Notes: generated from the sequence alone by a model not told the origin. Positions 16,307-25,865 are shown, numbered from the stretch's first letter. The stretch is 59,185 nucleotides of DNA from UMGS1781 sp045650705 (GCA_045650705.1 JAZRRK010000008.1:1-59185), one strand, 5' to 3'. Numbers and translations: made by a program.

Positions 16307-17746
16307 ATGTCAAGAGAAGATTATGAAATAGTGATAGGACTAGAAGTGCATAGTGAATTATCAACAAAAACAAAAATATTTTGTTCTTGTCCAACAGAAT
16401 TTGGAGGAGAGCCAAACACACATTGTTGTCCTGTATGTATGGCAATGCCAGGAGCTTTACCAGTACTTAATAAAAAAGTAGTAGAATATGCAATAAAAGC
16501 AGGATTAGCAACAAATTGTGAAATTACTAGAGTAAGTAAAAACGATAGAAAACATTATTTCTACCCAGACCTACCAAAATCATATCAAATATCACAATTT
16601 GATATGCCACTTTGCACAAATGGATATGTTGAAATAGAAACAGAAAATGGACCTAAAAAAATAGGGTTAGTTAGAATTCATATAGAAGAAGATGCAGGAA
16701 AACTAAATCACAATGAGTATGGCGCAGGAAGTTTAGTAGACTTAAATAGAGCTGGAGTACCACTAATAGAAATAGTGTCTCAGCCAGATTTAAGAAGTGT
16801 AGAAGAAGTAGATAGTTATTTAAAGAAATTGAAATCAATATTAGAATATATTGAAGTATCAGATTGTAAAATGCAAGAAGGTTCATTTAGAGCAGATGTT
16901 AACGTTTCTGTAAGAAAAAAAGGTGCAAAAGAATTTGGAACAAGAACAGAAATGAAGAATATGAACTCATTTAGATCTATAACAAGAGCAATTGAGTATG
17001 AAGCAGAAAGACAAATAGAAGTTATAGAAAATGGTGGAAAAATATATCAAGAAACACTAAGATGGGATGAAGTATCAGGAAAGACATTTTCAATGAGAGA
17101 TAAAGAAGATGCGCAAGATTATAGATACTTCCCAGAACCAGATTTAGCAATAATAAATATATCAAATGAAATGATAGAAAATATAAAATCAAGTTTACCA
17201 GAAATGCCTGAAAGTAGAAGGGAAAGATATATAAAAGAGTTTAACTTACCAGAATATGATAGTAACATTTTAACATCTTCAAAATATCTATCAGATTTAT
17301 TTGAAAATGCCAGCAAAGTATGCAATAATCCAAAGGCAGTTAGTAACTGGATAATGACAGATATAACAAGAATATTGAATGAAGAAGAAAAAGAGGCTAA
17401 TGACATACCATTTACAGCAGAACAATTAGGACAATTAATAATATTAATAGATAAAGGAACAATAAGCTCAAAAATTGCAAAACAAGTTCTAGAAGAATTG
17501 TTTAAAACCCCAAAAAATCCAGAAGAAATAATAAAAGAAAAAGGATGGATACAAATATCAGATGAAGGAGCAATAAGAGAAGTAGTACTAAAAATATTAG
17601 AAGCAAATCCACAATCAATTGTAGATTATAAAGCAGGAAGAGATAGAGCATTAGGATTTTTAGTAGGACAAGCAATGAAAGAAACACGAGGAAAAGCAAA
17701 TCCACAAATGTTAAATAAAATGTTCTTAGAAGAATTAAATAAATAG
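16307..17746 (+). CDS. gatB: Asp-tRNA(Asn)/Glu-tRNA(Gln) amidotransferase subunit B
   Basis: GatB phosphorylates the mischarged aminoacyl-tRNA and adds ammonia. The 479-aa protein shows EIVIGLEVHSELSTKTKIFC, a CxC...CCPVC zinc site (about 26-47), DRKHYFYPDLPKSYQISQFD, EDAGKLNH (about 126), and the C-terminal YqeY-like tail domain ending in GKANPQMLNKMF. The gene is followed by a strong terminator. A complete gatCAB set is present within 3.6 kb. Confidence 0.97.
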   Translation: MSREDYEIVIGLEVHSELSTKTKIFCSCPTEFGGEPNTHCCPVCMAMPGALPVLNKKVVEYAIKAGLATNCEITRVSKNDRKHYFYPDLPKSYQISQFDMPLCTNGYVEIETENGPKKIGLVRIHIEEDAGKLNHNEYGAGSLVDLNRAGVPLIEIVSQPDLRSVEEVDSYLKKLKSILEYIEVSDCKMQEGSFRADVNVSVRKKGAKEFGTRTEMKNMNSFRSITRAIEYEAERQIEVIENGGKIYQETLRWDEVSGKTFSMRDKEDAQDYRYFPEPDLAIINISNEMIENIKSSLPEMPESRRERYIKEFNLPEYDSNILTSSKYLSDLFENASKVCNNPKAVSNWIMTDITRILNEEEKEANDIPFTAEQLGQLIILIDKGTISSKIAKQVLEELFKTPKNPEEIIKEKGWIQISDEGAIREVVLKILEANPQSIVDYKAGRDRALGFLVGQAMKETRGKANPQMLNKMFLEELNK

Positions 17747-17780
17747 TATAAAAACAGCTCGAAAGAGCTGTTTTTATACT
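17745..17780. terminator. Bidirectional terminator after gatB
   Basis: A 16-bp perfect stem, AGTATAAAAACAGCTC (17745-17760) with GAGCTGTTTTTATACT (17765-17780), has a GAAA loop. It can serve gatB and the convergent small membrane gene. Confidence 0.85.
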
Positions 17781-17786
17781 ATTATT

Positions 17787-18035
17787 CTATATCATTTTCT
17801 TTTTAAACATATCTGCTGCAATTGCTCCAACAAAAAAAGAAACAAAAAACATTAAACTAGCTTTAACTCCTAAGTAACCTATATCAAAAGTAATATGAGA
17901 AATAGGGTTTAAAGTATATAATAATAAAATATATGTAAATAATAAGCATAAAACAAAAGAAAATTTAAATCCTAAATTCATAACTTTAACAATAGAATTA
18001 TCTATATTTTTAAATTCACTTAATAATTTCATCAT
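17787..18035 (-). CDS. Small two-helix membrane protein
   Basis: The 82-aa protein has two predicted membrane helices (about 24-44 and 55-77) and ends in a basic KKKMI. An amphipathic N-terminal segment (LLSEFKNIDNSIVKVM) precedes them. AGGAGG stands upstream of the ATG (forward CCTCCT near 18050), and an adjacent second Met could also be used. The family is not recognised. It is convergent with gatB and divergent from splB. Confidence 0.65.
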   Translation of the reverse strand: MMKLLSEFKNIDNSIVKVMNLGFKFSFVLCLLFTYILLLYTLNPISHITFDIGYLGVKASLMFFVSFFVGAIAADMFKKKMI

Positions 18036-18110
18036 TTGTAAAACCTCCTAAAATTATGTTAACATAAATATTCATAAAAATCAAAGGTAATTTGTGGTAA
18101 TTTTTTAAAA

Positions 18111-18291
18111 ACAAAACCTTTAATTAATAATCTTCAAGTTCAGTTGTCTTACTTCATTCGCAGAAGTTCTAGGAAATTTTTACGGCACCCTTTCAGGATG
18201 AACTATTTCCATAAAAATTTCTTAGAACTTCTAGCTTCAATGCGTTTCGAACCCTTCACTTTCAGATTATTAATTAAAGGCTTTGTTTTGT
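18111..18291. repeat. Large imperfect palindrome (nested inverted repeats)
   Basis: The outer arms ACAAAA-CCTTTAATTAATAATCT (18111 onward) and its inverse ending at 18291 differ by two inserted bases. A second, inner pair (AGAAGTTCTAGGAAATTTTT near 18165 and its inverse near 18210-18230) is nested inside. The transcript would form a very long hairpin. It contains no gene and occupies the spacer between the small membrane gene and splB, consistent with a MITE or REP-like element. Confidence 0.65.
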
Positions 18292-18342
18292 AAATGAATA
18301 ATTTTATATAATTTAACTCAAACTGTCCTTAGGAGGTATTTT

Positions 18343-19341
18343 ATGTTTATACCAAAAGAGATTTTGTATGAAGAAAATATTAAAAATTATGAATTAGGGA
18401 GAAAACTTTTAGAAAAATATAAAGACATACCAAAGTACATTATAGAAAATCATAACAATATACCAGAAATGCGAAGCAAGCAAAACTCAGAATTTAAAAA
18501 TATAAAACAGAACTTAATAATTGGAACAAGGAAAACACATAAATTTGTTCCGAACCATAAAACATCAGATTTTTTAGTGCCATATACATCATCAGGATGT
18601 ACAGCAATGTGTATGTACTGTTACTTAGTGTGCAATTACAATAAATGTTCATATTTAAGATTATTTGTAAATAGGGAAGAAATGCTAGATAAGATAATCA
18701 AAACATCTAATAAAAGTGAAGAAGAATTAACATTTGAAATAGGAAGTAATAGTGATTTAATATTAGAAAATACAATAACAGGAAACTTAGAATGGACAAT
18801 ACCAAAGTTTGCTGAAAACAATAGAGGATATTTAACATTCCCAACAAAATTTGATATAGTAGACCCAATATTAAATTTAAATCATAATGGAAGAGTAATA
18901 GTTAGAATGAGTGTTAATCCAGAAAAAATTATACAAAGAGTAGAATTTGGAACATCACATTTAAAAAATAGAGTAGAAGCAATAAACAAGTTGAAAAAAG
19001 CGGGATATAAAATAGGAATACTAATAGCACCAATAATTTTAGTAGATAATTGGAAAGAACTATATGAGGAGCTAATTATATATCTAAAAGAAAATTTAAA
19101 TGAAGATGTTAAAAAAGAAGCATTTTTTGAATTAATATTTATGACATATAGCTATGTTCACAAAATGATAAATGGGGAAGCATTCCCAAATGCAATAAAG
19201 CTATTTGACGAAGAAAAAATGACAGGTAGAGGCAAAGGAAAATATATGTATAAAGAACAAATACGAAGAGAAGGAGAAGAATTTTTTAGAGAAAAGATGC
19301 AACTATACTTCCCAAACAGCAAGATTGAATATATAGTATAG
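18343..19341 (+). CDS. splB: Spore photoproduct lyase
   Basis: SplB is a radical-SAM enzyme that directly reverses the thymine dimer formed in UV-irradiated spores. The 332-aa protein shows KTHKFVPNHKTSDFLVPYTSSGC followed by the cluster motif CTAMCMYC (Cys 86, 90, 93), EIGSNSDL, the GYLTFPTKFD strand, RMSVNPE and RVEAINKLKKAGYKIG. AGGAGG stands 8 bases before the ATG. It is 8 bases from the DUF421 gene, suggesting one transcript. Its presence is the best evidence here for a spore former. Confidence 0.93.
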   Translation: MFIPKEILYEENIKNYELGRKLLEKYKDIPKYIIENHNNIPEMRSKQNSEFKNIKQNLIIGTRKTHKFVPNHKTSDFLVPYTSSGCTAMCMYCYLVCNYNKCSYLRLFVNREEMLDKIIKTSNKSEEELTFEIGSNSDLILENTITGNLEWTIPKFAENNRGYLTFPTKFDIVDPILNLNHNGRVIVRMSVNPEKIIQRVEFGTSHLKNRVEAINKLKKAGYKIGILIAPIILVDNWKELYEELIIYLKENLNEDVKKEAFFELIFMTYSYVHKMINGEAFPNAIKLFDEEKMTGRGKGKYMYKEQIRREGEEFFREKMQLYFPNSKIEYIV

Positions 19342-19349
19342 GAGAGAGT

Positions 19350-20054
19350 ATGGAAATTTTAAAAATTGTTTGGCTATCTATTGCTTCAATAGTAGTGTTA
19401 TTTATATTAAGCAAGATAATGGGAAATAAGGAAATGTCTCACCTAAATCTGTTTGATTATATAATAGGAATAACAATAGGTTCAATAGCCGCAGAAATGG
19501 CTACAGCACTAGAAAGTGACTTTACACAGCCACTAACCGCAATGGTAGTGTATGCATTAGTAACAGTACTAATATCATACACAACAAATCATAGCTTAAA
19601 GGCAAGGAGAATAGTTGAAGGAAAAACGTTAATATTATTGGATAATGGAAAATTATATAGAAATAATTTCAAAAAAGGAAAAGTAGATATAAATGAATTT
19701 TTAATGCAGTGCAGGACAAATGGATATTTTAATATAAGCGAAATACAAACAGCAGTATTAGAAACAAATGGAAAGATAAGCTTTATACCAAAATCAGAAA
19801 GAAAACCAGTAACCCTAGAAGACTTAAATTTAAAACGAAAGCAAGAAAAATTGATTCTAAATGTGGTACTAGATGGAATTGTATTAGAAGAAAATTTGAA
19901 AATATTAAGTAAGGATAAAGAATGGTTAGAAAAACAAGCAAAAAAACAAGGAATAAAAGATACAAGTAAAATATTCTTAGCAACCTGCGACCAAGAAGAT
20001 AATTTAAGTATATATATGAAAGTAAATAACGATAATGTGGATGATATGTTTTAG
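19350..20054 (+). CDS. DUF421 (YetF/YcaP-type) membrane protein
   Basis: The 234-aa protein has three membrane helices in the first 80 residues, with the family signature LFDYIIGITIGSIAAEMA. The cytoplasmic domain contains ARRIVEGKTLILLDNGKL, MQCRTNGYFNISEIQTAVLETNGKIS and PVTLED, ending in a part that resembles a DUF421 C-terminal region. Members often belong to sporulation regulons in Bacillus, which fits its position directly after splB. The molecular function is unknown. Confidence 0.88.
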   Translation: MEILKIVWLSIASIVVLFILSKIMGNKEMSHLNLFDYIIGITIGSIAAEMATALESDFTQPLTAMVVYALVTVLISYTTNHSLKARRIVEGKTLILLDNGKLYRNNFKKGKVDINEFLMQCRTNGYFNISEIQTAVLETNGKISFIPKSERKPVTLEDLNLKRKQEKLILNVVLDGIVLEENLKILSKDKEWLEKQAKKQGIKDTSKIFLATCDQEDNLSIYMKVNNDNVDDMF

Positions 20055-20071
20055 AATATGTTAAAAAAATA

Positions 20072-20100
20072 TTGACTTTTTGCTAAAAAGTATGTATAAT
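20072..20100 (+). promoter_or_regulatory. Promoter of antisense RNA, module copy 3
   Basis: TTGACT (20072-20077) and TATAAT (20095-20100) are 17 bases apart. The promoter faces the peptide gene at 20181-20294 from the opposite strand. Confidence 0.75.
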
Positions 20101-20106
20101 ATAGAT

Positions 20107-20186
20107 AGAAAATGAGTAACACAAAGTGTGTTGCCACGGATAAGAGAAAACCCATTTCCACGGTCAAGCAGAATGGGTTTTTATTT
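20107..20186 (+). ncRNA. Convergent antisense RNA, putative antitoxin (copy 3)
   Basis: Predicted from the promoter at 20072-20100 to the terminator AACCCATT (20149-20156) / AATGGGTT (20172-20179) followed by T residues. Its 5' part contains GTGTGTTGCCAC, exactly the string found in the leader of the peptide mRNA it faces, so the two RNAs start alike. It overlaps the 3' end and terminator of the peptide gene. No reading frame is seen. Confidence 0.65.
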
Positions 20187-20294
20187 TTTGCTTAAAATTA
20201 TTACAATAGCAATAATTAAGGCAATTGCTATGCTAGTAACAGTTATTAATCCAAAGAATAATAACCATATAGTTTGTATTAAAAATGCTTCCAT
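20181..20294 (-). CDS. 37-aa hydrophobic peptide, putative type I toxin (copy 3)
   Basis: The peptide starts MEAFLIQTIWLLFFGL, continues as one hydrophobic helix with ALIIAIVIILSKK at the C terminus, and is a paralogue of the peptides at 184 and 35674. GAGGTGGTG stands 5 bases before the ATG. The leader carries GCCACC, able to pair with GGTGGT of the ribosome-binding site, and an internal hairpin (ACAGATACTTCTGT). It is divergent from mfd and convergent with its antisense RNA. Identity as a membrane toxin is inferred from layout and composition. Confidence 0.7.
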   Translation of the reverse strand: MEAFLIQTIWLLFFGLITVTSIAIALIIAIVIILSKK

Positions 20295-20380
20295 AGCACC
20301 ACCTCACTTTCTCACAGAAGTATCTGTGTAAATATGTAGGTGGCAACACACTCTGCTTATTCTCATTTTCTATGAAGAGA

Positions 20381-20409
20381 ATTATAACATATAATTTACA
20401 AAAAGGCAA
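20381..20409 (-). promoter_or_regulatory. Promoter of peptide gene, module copy 3
   Basis: On the minus strand TTGCCT (20409-20404), then 17 bases, then TATAAT (20386-20381), with an extended TG. The -35, most of the spacer (TTTTGTAAATT) and the -10 are the same as in copy 2 (35760-35788). Confidence 0.75.
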
Positions 20410-20512
20410 TATCAAATTAAAGGATTTATTGAATAGTTTAGAACAATAACTTCCAATTCCTTGAAATCTATGGTATAATAGATAAATAGTGTAATTTTAA
20501 AGAGGAGAGAAA

Positions 20513-23500
20513 ATGAACGATATAGTAAAGATATTACCTAATTTCAAAAAGTTTAATGATTATATTGAAAATGTAAAAAACAATGTTAATCCAATAATGC
20601 TTTCAGGATTAACAGATAGTGGAAAGGTGCATTTTACCTATTCCACTCATTTCTATACAGAAAAACCAATCTGTATAATTACATATAATGAATTGCAAGC
20701 AAAGAAAATAATCAAAAATTTAGAATACTTTACAAAGGATATTAGCTATTTTCCGAAGAAAGAAATCATGGCATATGACTATCTAGCAGAGAGCAAGGAT
20801 ATTATATATAACAGAATAGCTTGTCTAAATGGAATACATAACAAAAGAACTAAAATAATTGTTACAACAATTGAAGCAGTAAGCCAAAAGATTATACCAG
20901 AAGAAGTTCTATACAAAAACATATTAGAGTTAAAAATTGGAGAAACAATTAATTTAGAAGAAATAAAGCAAAAACTTGTGCTACTGGGATATGAGAGAAC
21001 AGAAGTAGCACAAAGTAAATCTGAATTTAGCATAAGAGGCGGAATTATTGATATAGCTATTTCTGAAAAAGAAGGTATAAGAATAGAACTTTGGGGAGAC
21101 GAAATTGATTCTGTAAGAACTTTTGATATAAATACACAAAGGTCAAAAGATAAGAAAGAAGCGGTAAAAATTTTCCCAGCTCATGAATTTGTATTAGGAA
21201 AAGAATTATCTGAAATAGCAGAAGAAATAGAAGACCAAAGAGATAAAGAAGAAATATTAGAGGGAAATTATACAACTAAAATAGATAAATACTGGAATAT
21301 TTTTTACACAAATTCAAACAATACATTTATAGACTATATAAAGAAAAACTACGTAATATTCCTAGATGAAGTAAGCAAAATAAAAGCAAGGTCAGAGAAT
21401 ATTATAAAGGACACAAAAAATTTAATTAAATCACTAATAGAAAAGAAAAGATATGTACCACAATTACTTAAAAAAATAGAAGATTACATTGAATTTTTAG
21501 ATAGAATAAAAGATACACAAACCATATACTTAGAAAATAAAGATATAGGTTTTGTAGATAAACAAAGTATGCATGCAAAAAGAAACGGATATAGCTTTAG
21601 CTATAGGGAGGTCAACTTTTTTCGTAGTTCAATGGATTTATTGTTTAAGGAAGTACAAGAAGGGCTTGGAGAAGGAACAACAATAGCAATCTTGTGTGGC
21701 TCTCAAAACAATATAAAAAGAACGAAAGAATTATTGGCAGAAAAAATAAACAGTCCGAAACACTTAGAAAAATTAATAATAACAGAAGGCTCTCTAACAG
21801 AGGGCTTTGAGTGCTTTGATTTCAATTTATTAGTAATATCAATAGAAGAATTATTTAACATACCTAAAAAAAGAAGAAAAGCACCAGAGCAATTTAGACA
21901 AGGTGAAACAATAATATTCTCAGATTTAAAAGTTGGGGATTACATTGTTCACAGAACAAATGGTTTAGGGCAATTTATAGGTATAAACACAATAAAAACA
22001 GATGATGTTACAAAAGACTATATAAAAATAAGATACAAAGATGATGGAATACTTTACGTTCCAACAAGTAGTCTAGATAATGTCAAAAAATATATAGGTT
22101 CAGGAGATGGTGCACCAAGGCTAAATAAACTGGGAAGCAAGGACTGGGCAAAAGCAAAAGCAAAAGTAAGGTCAAACCTGCAAGAAATTGCAAAAGACTT
22201 AATAGAGTTATATGCAAAAAGAGAAAAAGCAAAAGGCTTTATGTTTTCAAAAGATACAGAATGGCAAAAAGAATTTGAAGAAAAATTTCCATTTGTTGAA
22301 ACAAATGACCAGCTAAGAAGTATCGAAGAAATGAAAAAAGATATGGAAAGTGAAAAACCGATGGATAGGCTACTTTGCGGAGACGTAGGATATGGAAAAA
22401 CAGAGGTTGCAATAAGAGGAGCTTTTAAAGCATGCATGGATCAAAAACAAGTAGCATACTTAGCACCAACAACAATTCTTGCAAGTCAGCAATATGATAG
22501 CTTTAAAGAAAGAATGAAAGACTATCCTATAAGAATAGAACTTTTAAACAGATTCGTATCATCATCAAAACAAAAAGAAGTTATAGATGGATTAAAAACA
22601 GGAGAAGTAGATATAGTAGTAGGAACACATAAAATATTAAATGACAAAATAGAATACAGAAATTTAGGACTATTAATAATAGATGAAGAGCACAGATTTG
22701 GAGTAAAACACAAAGAAAAAATAAAGAAACTAAAAAACAATATAGATGTATTAACAATGACAGCAACACCAATACCAAGAACACTTCATATGTCAATAGT
22801 AGGAATAAGAGATATGTCATGCCTATACGAACCACCACACAACAGAAGACCAGTTCAAACCTATGTATTAGAATATGATGATGAAGTTGTAAGAGAAGGA
22901 ATAATGAGAGAACTAGAAAGAGAAGGCCAAGTATTTTATTTATACAATAATGTAGAAAATATAGATAAAAGAGCAGATGATATATCAAAATTAGTTCCCA
23001 ATGCAAAAATAGCTTATGCACATGGAAGAATGTCAGGAAGCGAAATAGAAGATATAATGCAAAGATTTGTTGATAAAGAAATAGATATACTTGTATGCAC
23101 AACGATTCTAGAATCTGGAATAGACATACCAAATGCAAATACAATAATAGTAGAAAATGCAGATAGATTAGGTTTAGCACAGTTATATCAAATCCGTGGA
23201 AGAGTTGGTAGAAGTGATAAACAAGCCTATGCATATATCACATATAAACGTGATAAAATGATAAATGAAGTAGCAGAAAAAAGATTAAAAGCAATAAAAG
23301 AATTCACAGAATTTGGTTCAGGCTTCAAAATAGCAATGAGAGACTTAGAAATAAGAGGAGCAGGAAGTTTATTAGGAGAAATACAACATGGTCATATAGA
23401 CGAAGTTGGATATGATACATATTGCAAAATATTAGATGAAGTAGTAAAAGAACAAAAAGGAATAGTGGTAGAAGAAGAACCAGAAATTACAATAGATATC

Positions 23501-23902
23501 AATGTATCAAGCTTCATACCAGATTCATATATAGAAAACTCAGACTTAAAAATGGAAAGCTACAGAAACATTGCACTATGTAGAACAGAAGAAGACTTAA
23601 GTAACATAAAAGAAGATTTAGAAGATAGATATGGAAAACTGCCAGAAGAAGTTACAAATTTAATAAATATTGCAAAAATAAAAGAAATGTGTAAAAATAG
23701 TGGTATAATAAAAGTGCTACAAAAGCAAAATAATATTGTATTATATTTTGACGCAGAAAAATGCACACTAGATATGGCAGGCTTAGTACATAAATATAAT
23801 AATCAAATAAAATTTTCTACAGGAGTAACACCATATATAACATATAAGGTGCAAGACCAAAGAAATGTAATAACAGAAATAATAGAGTTGTTGAGTAATT
23901 AG
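20513..23902 (+). CDS. mfd: Transcription-repair coupling factor Mfd
   Basis: Mfd removes stalled RNA polymerase and recruits UvrA to the lesion. The 1129-aa protein has the UvrB-like N-terminal region, the RNA-polymerase-interaction domain (GDYIVHRTNGLGQFIGI, about 480), and a RecG-like translocase with GDVGYGKTEVA (about 622), DEEHRFGVKHKE (723), TATPIPRTLHMS and IRGRVGRSD (about 893). The TRCF C-terminal domain includes LAQLYQIRG and YITYKRD. AGAGGAGAG precedes the ATG. Its TAG stop codon is part of the repeat that begins at 23900. Confidence 0.97.
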   Translation: MNDIVKILPNFKKFNDYIENVKNNVNPIMLSGLTDSGKVHFTYSTHFYTEKPICIITYNELQAKKIIKNLEYFTKDISYFPKKEIMAYDYLAESKDIIYNRIACLNGIHNKRTKIIVTTIEAVSQKIIPEEVLYKNILELKIGETINLEEIKQKLVLLGYERTEVAQSKSEFSIRGGIIDIAISEKEGIRIELWGDEIDSVRTFDINTQRSKDKKEAVKIFPAHEFVLGKELSEIAEEIEDQRDKEEILEGNYTTKIDKYWNIFYTNSNNTFIDYIKKNYVIFLDEVSKIKARSENIIKDTKNLIKSLIEKKRYVPQLLKKIEDYIEFLDRIKDTQTIYLENKDIGFVDKQSMHAKRNGYSFSYREVNFFRSSMDLLFKEVQEGLGEGTTIAILCGSQNNIKRTKELLAEKINSPKHLEKLIITEGSLTEGFECFDFNLLVISIEELFNIPKKRRKAPEQFRQGETIIFSDLKVGDYIVHRTNGLGQFIGINTIKTDDVTKDYIKIRYKDDGILYVPTSSLDNVKKYIGSGDGAPRLNKLGSKDWAKAKAKVRSNLQEIAKDLIELYAKREKAKGFMFSKDTEWQKEFEEKFPFVETNDQLRSIEEMKKDMESEKPMDRLLCGDVGYGKTEVAIRGAFKACMDQKQVAYLAPTTILASQQYDSFKERMKDYPIRIELLNRFVSSSKQKEVIDGLKTGEVDIVVGTHKILNDKIEYRNLGLLIIDEEHRFGVKHKEKIKKLKNNIDVLTMTATPIPRTLHMSIVGIRDMSCLYEPPHNRRPVQTYVLEYDDEVVREGIMRELEREGQVFYLYNNVENIDKRADDISKLVPNAKIAYAHGRMSGSEIEDIMQRFVDKEIDILVCTTILESGIDIPNANTIIVENADRLGLAQLYQIRGRVGRSDKQAYAYITYKRDKMINEVAEKRLKAIKEFTEFGSGFKIAMRDLEIRGAGSLLGEIQHGHIDEVGYDTYCKILDEVVKEQKGIVVEEEPEITIDINVSSFIPDSYIENSDLKMESYRNIALCRTEEDLSNIKEDLEDRYGKLPEEVTNLINIAKIKEMCKNSGIIKVLQKQNNIVLYFDAEKCTLDMAGLVHKYNNQIKFSTGVTPYITYKVQDQRNVITEIIELLSN

Positions 23903-24033
23903 CCCAACGCAGGGGCTTATATATTTTTTCGAAAGAAAAATGGCGAGAAGCCAACGGCTTACGGATTGCCTTCGTAGCCATCTTGACATTTTTATTGAGA
24001 AAAACATATATAACCCCGACGAGATTGGGCGGA
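23900..24033. repeat. Palindromic repeat, TAGCCCAAC family (copy 2)
   Basis: Begins TAGCCCAACGCAGGGGCTTA and ends ATATAACCCCGACGAGATTGGGCGGA. The outer ends pair (GCCCAAC with GATTGGGC; GGGGCTTATATA with TATATAACCCC), and the middle has smaller hairpins (GAGAAGCCAACGGCTTAC). It provides the stop codon of mfd and lies before the methylase gene. Confidence 0.75.
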
Positions 24034-24057
24034 CTTTATAGAAAGGAATGTATTTAT

Positions 24058-24846
24058 ATGATAATAACCAGTAAAGACAATGAAACAATAAAACACATAC
24101 GTAAACTGAAAGAAAAAAAATATCGTGATGAATATGGAGAATATGTTGTAGAAGGCATAAAATTAATAAAAGAAGCAATAGAAGAAGACCAAGACGTAAA
24201 AAAAATCATAGTATGTGATAATTGTAATAAAAGTGAAAAAATCAATCAAGACGCAATGTATGAAGTTGCTAAGAGAGATTGTGTATATGTAGATGAAAAA
24301 GTATTTAATACAATAACAGAGGTACAAAATCCACAAGGAATATTAGCAGTAGTAGGAAAGCAAAATAAAGAAAAAGAGATAGATTTTACAGAAGATATGA
24401 TAGTTGTTTTAGACGACATACAAGATCCAGGAAATTTAGGAACAATATTAAGAACAGTAGATAGTGTAGGATTAAAACAAATAATAGTATCAAAGAAAAG
24501 TGGAGACGTATTCAATTCAAAAGTAGTACGTTCAACCATGGGAGCAATATTTAGAGTAAACGTAATAGAAAGTGATAACTTAGTAGAAACAATAAAAAAA
24601 CTAAAAAAACACAAATACACAGTAGTATCAACATCACTAGATACAGATAAAAGTATGTATGATATAGACTATCATAAAACAGTTATAGTAATAGGAAATG
24701 AAGCAAATGGAGTATCAAAAGAAGTACAAGAAATGTCAGACAAAAAAATAAAAATTCCAATGTTAGGTAAAACAGAAAGTCTAAACGCCTCAGTAGCAAC
24801 AGGAATAGTACTATATGAATATGTAAGACAAAAATTAAGGAAATAA
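24058..24846 (+). CDS. SpoU/TrmH-family RNA 2'-O-methyltransferase
   Basis: A SAM-dependent, knotted (SPOUT) methylase acting on rRNA or tRNA ribose. The 262-aa protein has an N-terminal substrate-binding domain (SKDNETIKHIRKLKEKKYRDE, EYVVEGIKLIKEA) and the three SpoU motifs: LDDIQDPGNLGTILRT (about 118), VIGNEANGVSKEV (about 210) and IPMLGKTESLNASVATGIVLYE (about 233). The arrangement fits the RlmB/YsgA-like group; the exact target base cannot be read from sequence. ATG 24058 follows GAAAGGA. A terminator follows. Confidence 0.9.
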   Translation: MIITSKDNETIKHIRKLKEKKYRDEYGEYVVEGIKLIKEAIEEDQDVKKIIVCDNCNKSEKINQDAMYEVAKRDCVYVDEKVFNTITEVQNPQGILAVVGKQNKEKEIDFTEDMIVVLDDIQDPGNLGTILRTVDSVGLKQIIVSKKSGDVFNSKVVRSTMGAIFRVNVIESDNLVETIKKLKKHKYTVVSTSLDTDKSMYDIDYHKTVIVIGNEANGVSKEVQEMSDKKIKIPMLGKTESLNASVATGIVLYEYVRQKLRK

Positions 24847-24851
24847 TAATC

Positions 24852-24877
24852 AAAGGCACGTACACCGTGCCTTTTTT
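24852..24877 (+). terminator. Terminator after SpoU methylase gene
   Basis: AAAGGCACG pairs with CGTGCCTTT around a TACAC loop, and a six-T run follows. Confidence 0.85.
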
Positions 24878-24950
24878 CATACGCCTTTACTTTTTATGAA
24901 AAAAATGGTAAAATTTTAAGGTAGTTATATATAATATAATAGGTGATTAA

Positions 24951-25850
24951 ATGGAAGAAATGTATCAAGAGATAATAAAAAAAATAAATGAGAACAGAGT
25001 TTTTAAAGATGAACCAATGAGTAAACATACATCTTTAAAAATAGGTGGACCAGCAGATGTTTTTGTTAAGATAAACAATTTAGAAGAATTGAAGTACGTT
25101 ATAGACTTAGCTAAAAAACGTGAAATTCCATTAACCGTAATAGGAAATGGAACAAACCTATTGGTAAAAGATAAAGGTATCAGAGGAATTATGGTAAAAT
25201 TAGATTTGAATAATATAAAAATACAAGATGAAGAAATAGAAGTAGAATCGGGAGTTAAGTTACCAATTTTAGCAAAAAAAGCATATGAAAATAGTTTATC
25301 AGGTTTAGAATTTGCAAGTGGAATTCCAGGGACTGTAGGTGGAGCAGTAAAAATGAATGCTGGAGCTTATGGTGGAGAATTTAAAGATATTGTAATAGAA
25401 ACTACATATTTAGATAAAAATTTAAACATAAAAACAATTTCAAACAAAGAACATAAATTTAGCTACAGATATAGCATCTTTGATGAAACTAATGATATAA
25501 TAATATCTACAAAAATCAAGCTTAATAAAGACAAACAAGAAAATATTAAAACTAAAATGGAAGAAAACTCTAAAAAGAGAAGAGAAAAGCAACCCATCGA
25601 ATTTCCTAATGCAGGTAGTATATTTAAAAGAAAAAATGAATATATTCCAGCTCAAATTATAGACAAATCTGGATTAAAGGGATATAATATAGGAGATGCT
25701 TATGTATCTGAAAAACACGCAGGATTTATTGTTAACAAAGGAAAAGCAACAGCAGAAGATATGTTAGAATTAGTAGAATACATAAGAAAAGTCGTAAAAA
25801 ATAACTATAATATAGATTTAGAATTAGAAATTAAGGTAATTGGAGAATAA
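24951..25850 (+). CDS. murB: UDP-N-acetylenolpyruvoylglucosamine reductase MurB
   Basis: The FAD enzyme makes UDP-N-acetylmuramate, the second committed step of peptidoglycan synthesis. The 299-aa protein shows KHTSLKIGGPADVFV, VIGNGTNLLVKDKGIRG (FAD binding, about 62), LSGLEFASGIPGTVGGAVKMNAGAYGGE (split here as ASGIPGTVGG and NAGAYGG), FSYRYS, the catalytic Ser in PNAGSIFKR (about 222) and a C-terminal Glu. It is the short, type II form. It is followed by yvcK after 15 bases, a conserved Firmicutes arrangement. Confidence 0.96.
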   Translation: MEEMYQEIIKKINENRVFKDEPMSKHTSLKIGGPADVFVKINNLEELKYVIDLAKKREIPLTVIGNGTNLLVKDKGIRGIMVKLDLNNIKIQDEEIEVESGVKLPILAKKAYENSLSGLEFASGIPGTVGGAVKMNAGAYGGEFKDIVIETTYLDKNLNIKTISNKEHKFSYRYSIFDETNDIIISTKIKLNKDKQENIKTKMEENSKKRREKQPIEFPNAGSIFKRKNEYIPAQIIDKSGLKGYNIGDAYVSEKHAGFIVNKGKATAEDMLELVEYIRKVVKNNYNIDLELEIKVIGE

Positions 25851-25865
25851 GGAAGGAAATAGGAA

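Noticed and set aside
20128..20331. 67-codon plus-strand frame at the module copy 3
   Set aside because: It is the shadow of the minus-strand peptide gene and has no ribosome-binding site; it also crosses the terminator of the antisense RNA.
22581..23234. 217-codon reading frame on the minus strand inside mfd, rich in Leu and His
   Set aside because: It is the antisense shadow of the A-rich mfd helicase region; no ribosome-binding site and low-complexity composition. The same holds for many Leu/Phe-rich minus-strand frames inside core genes.
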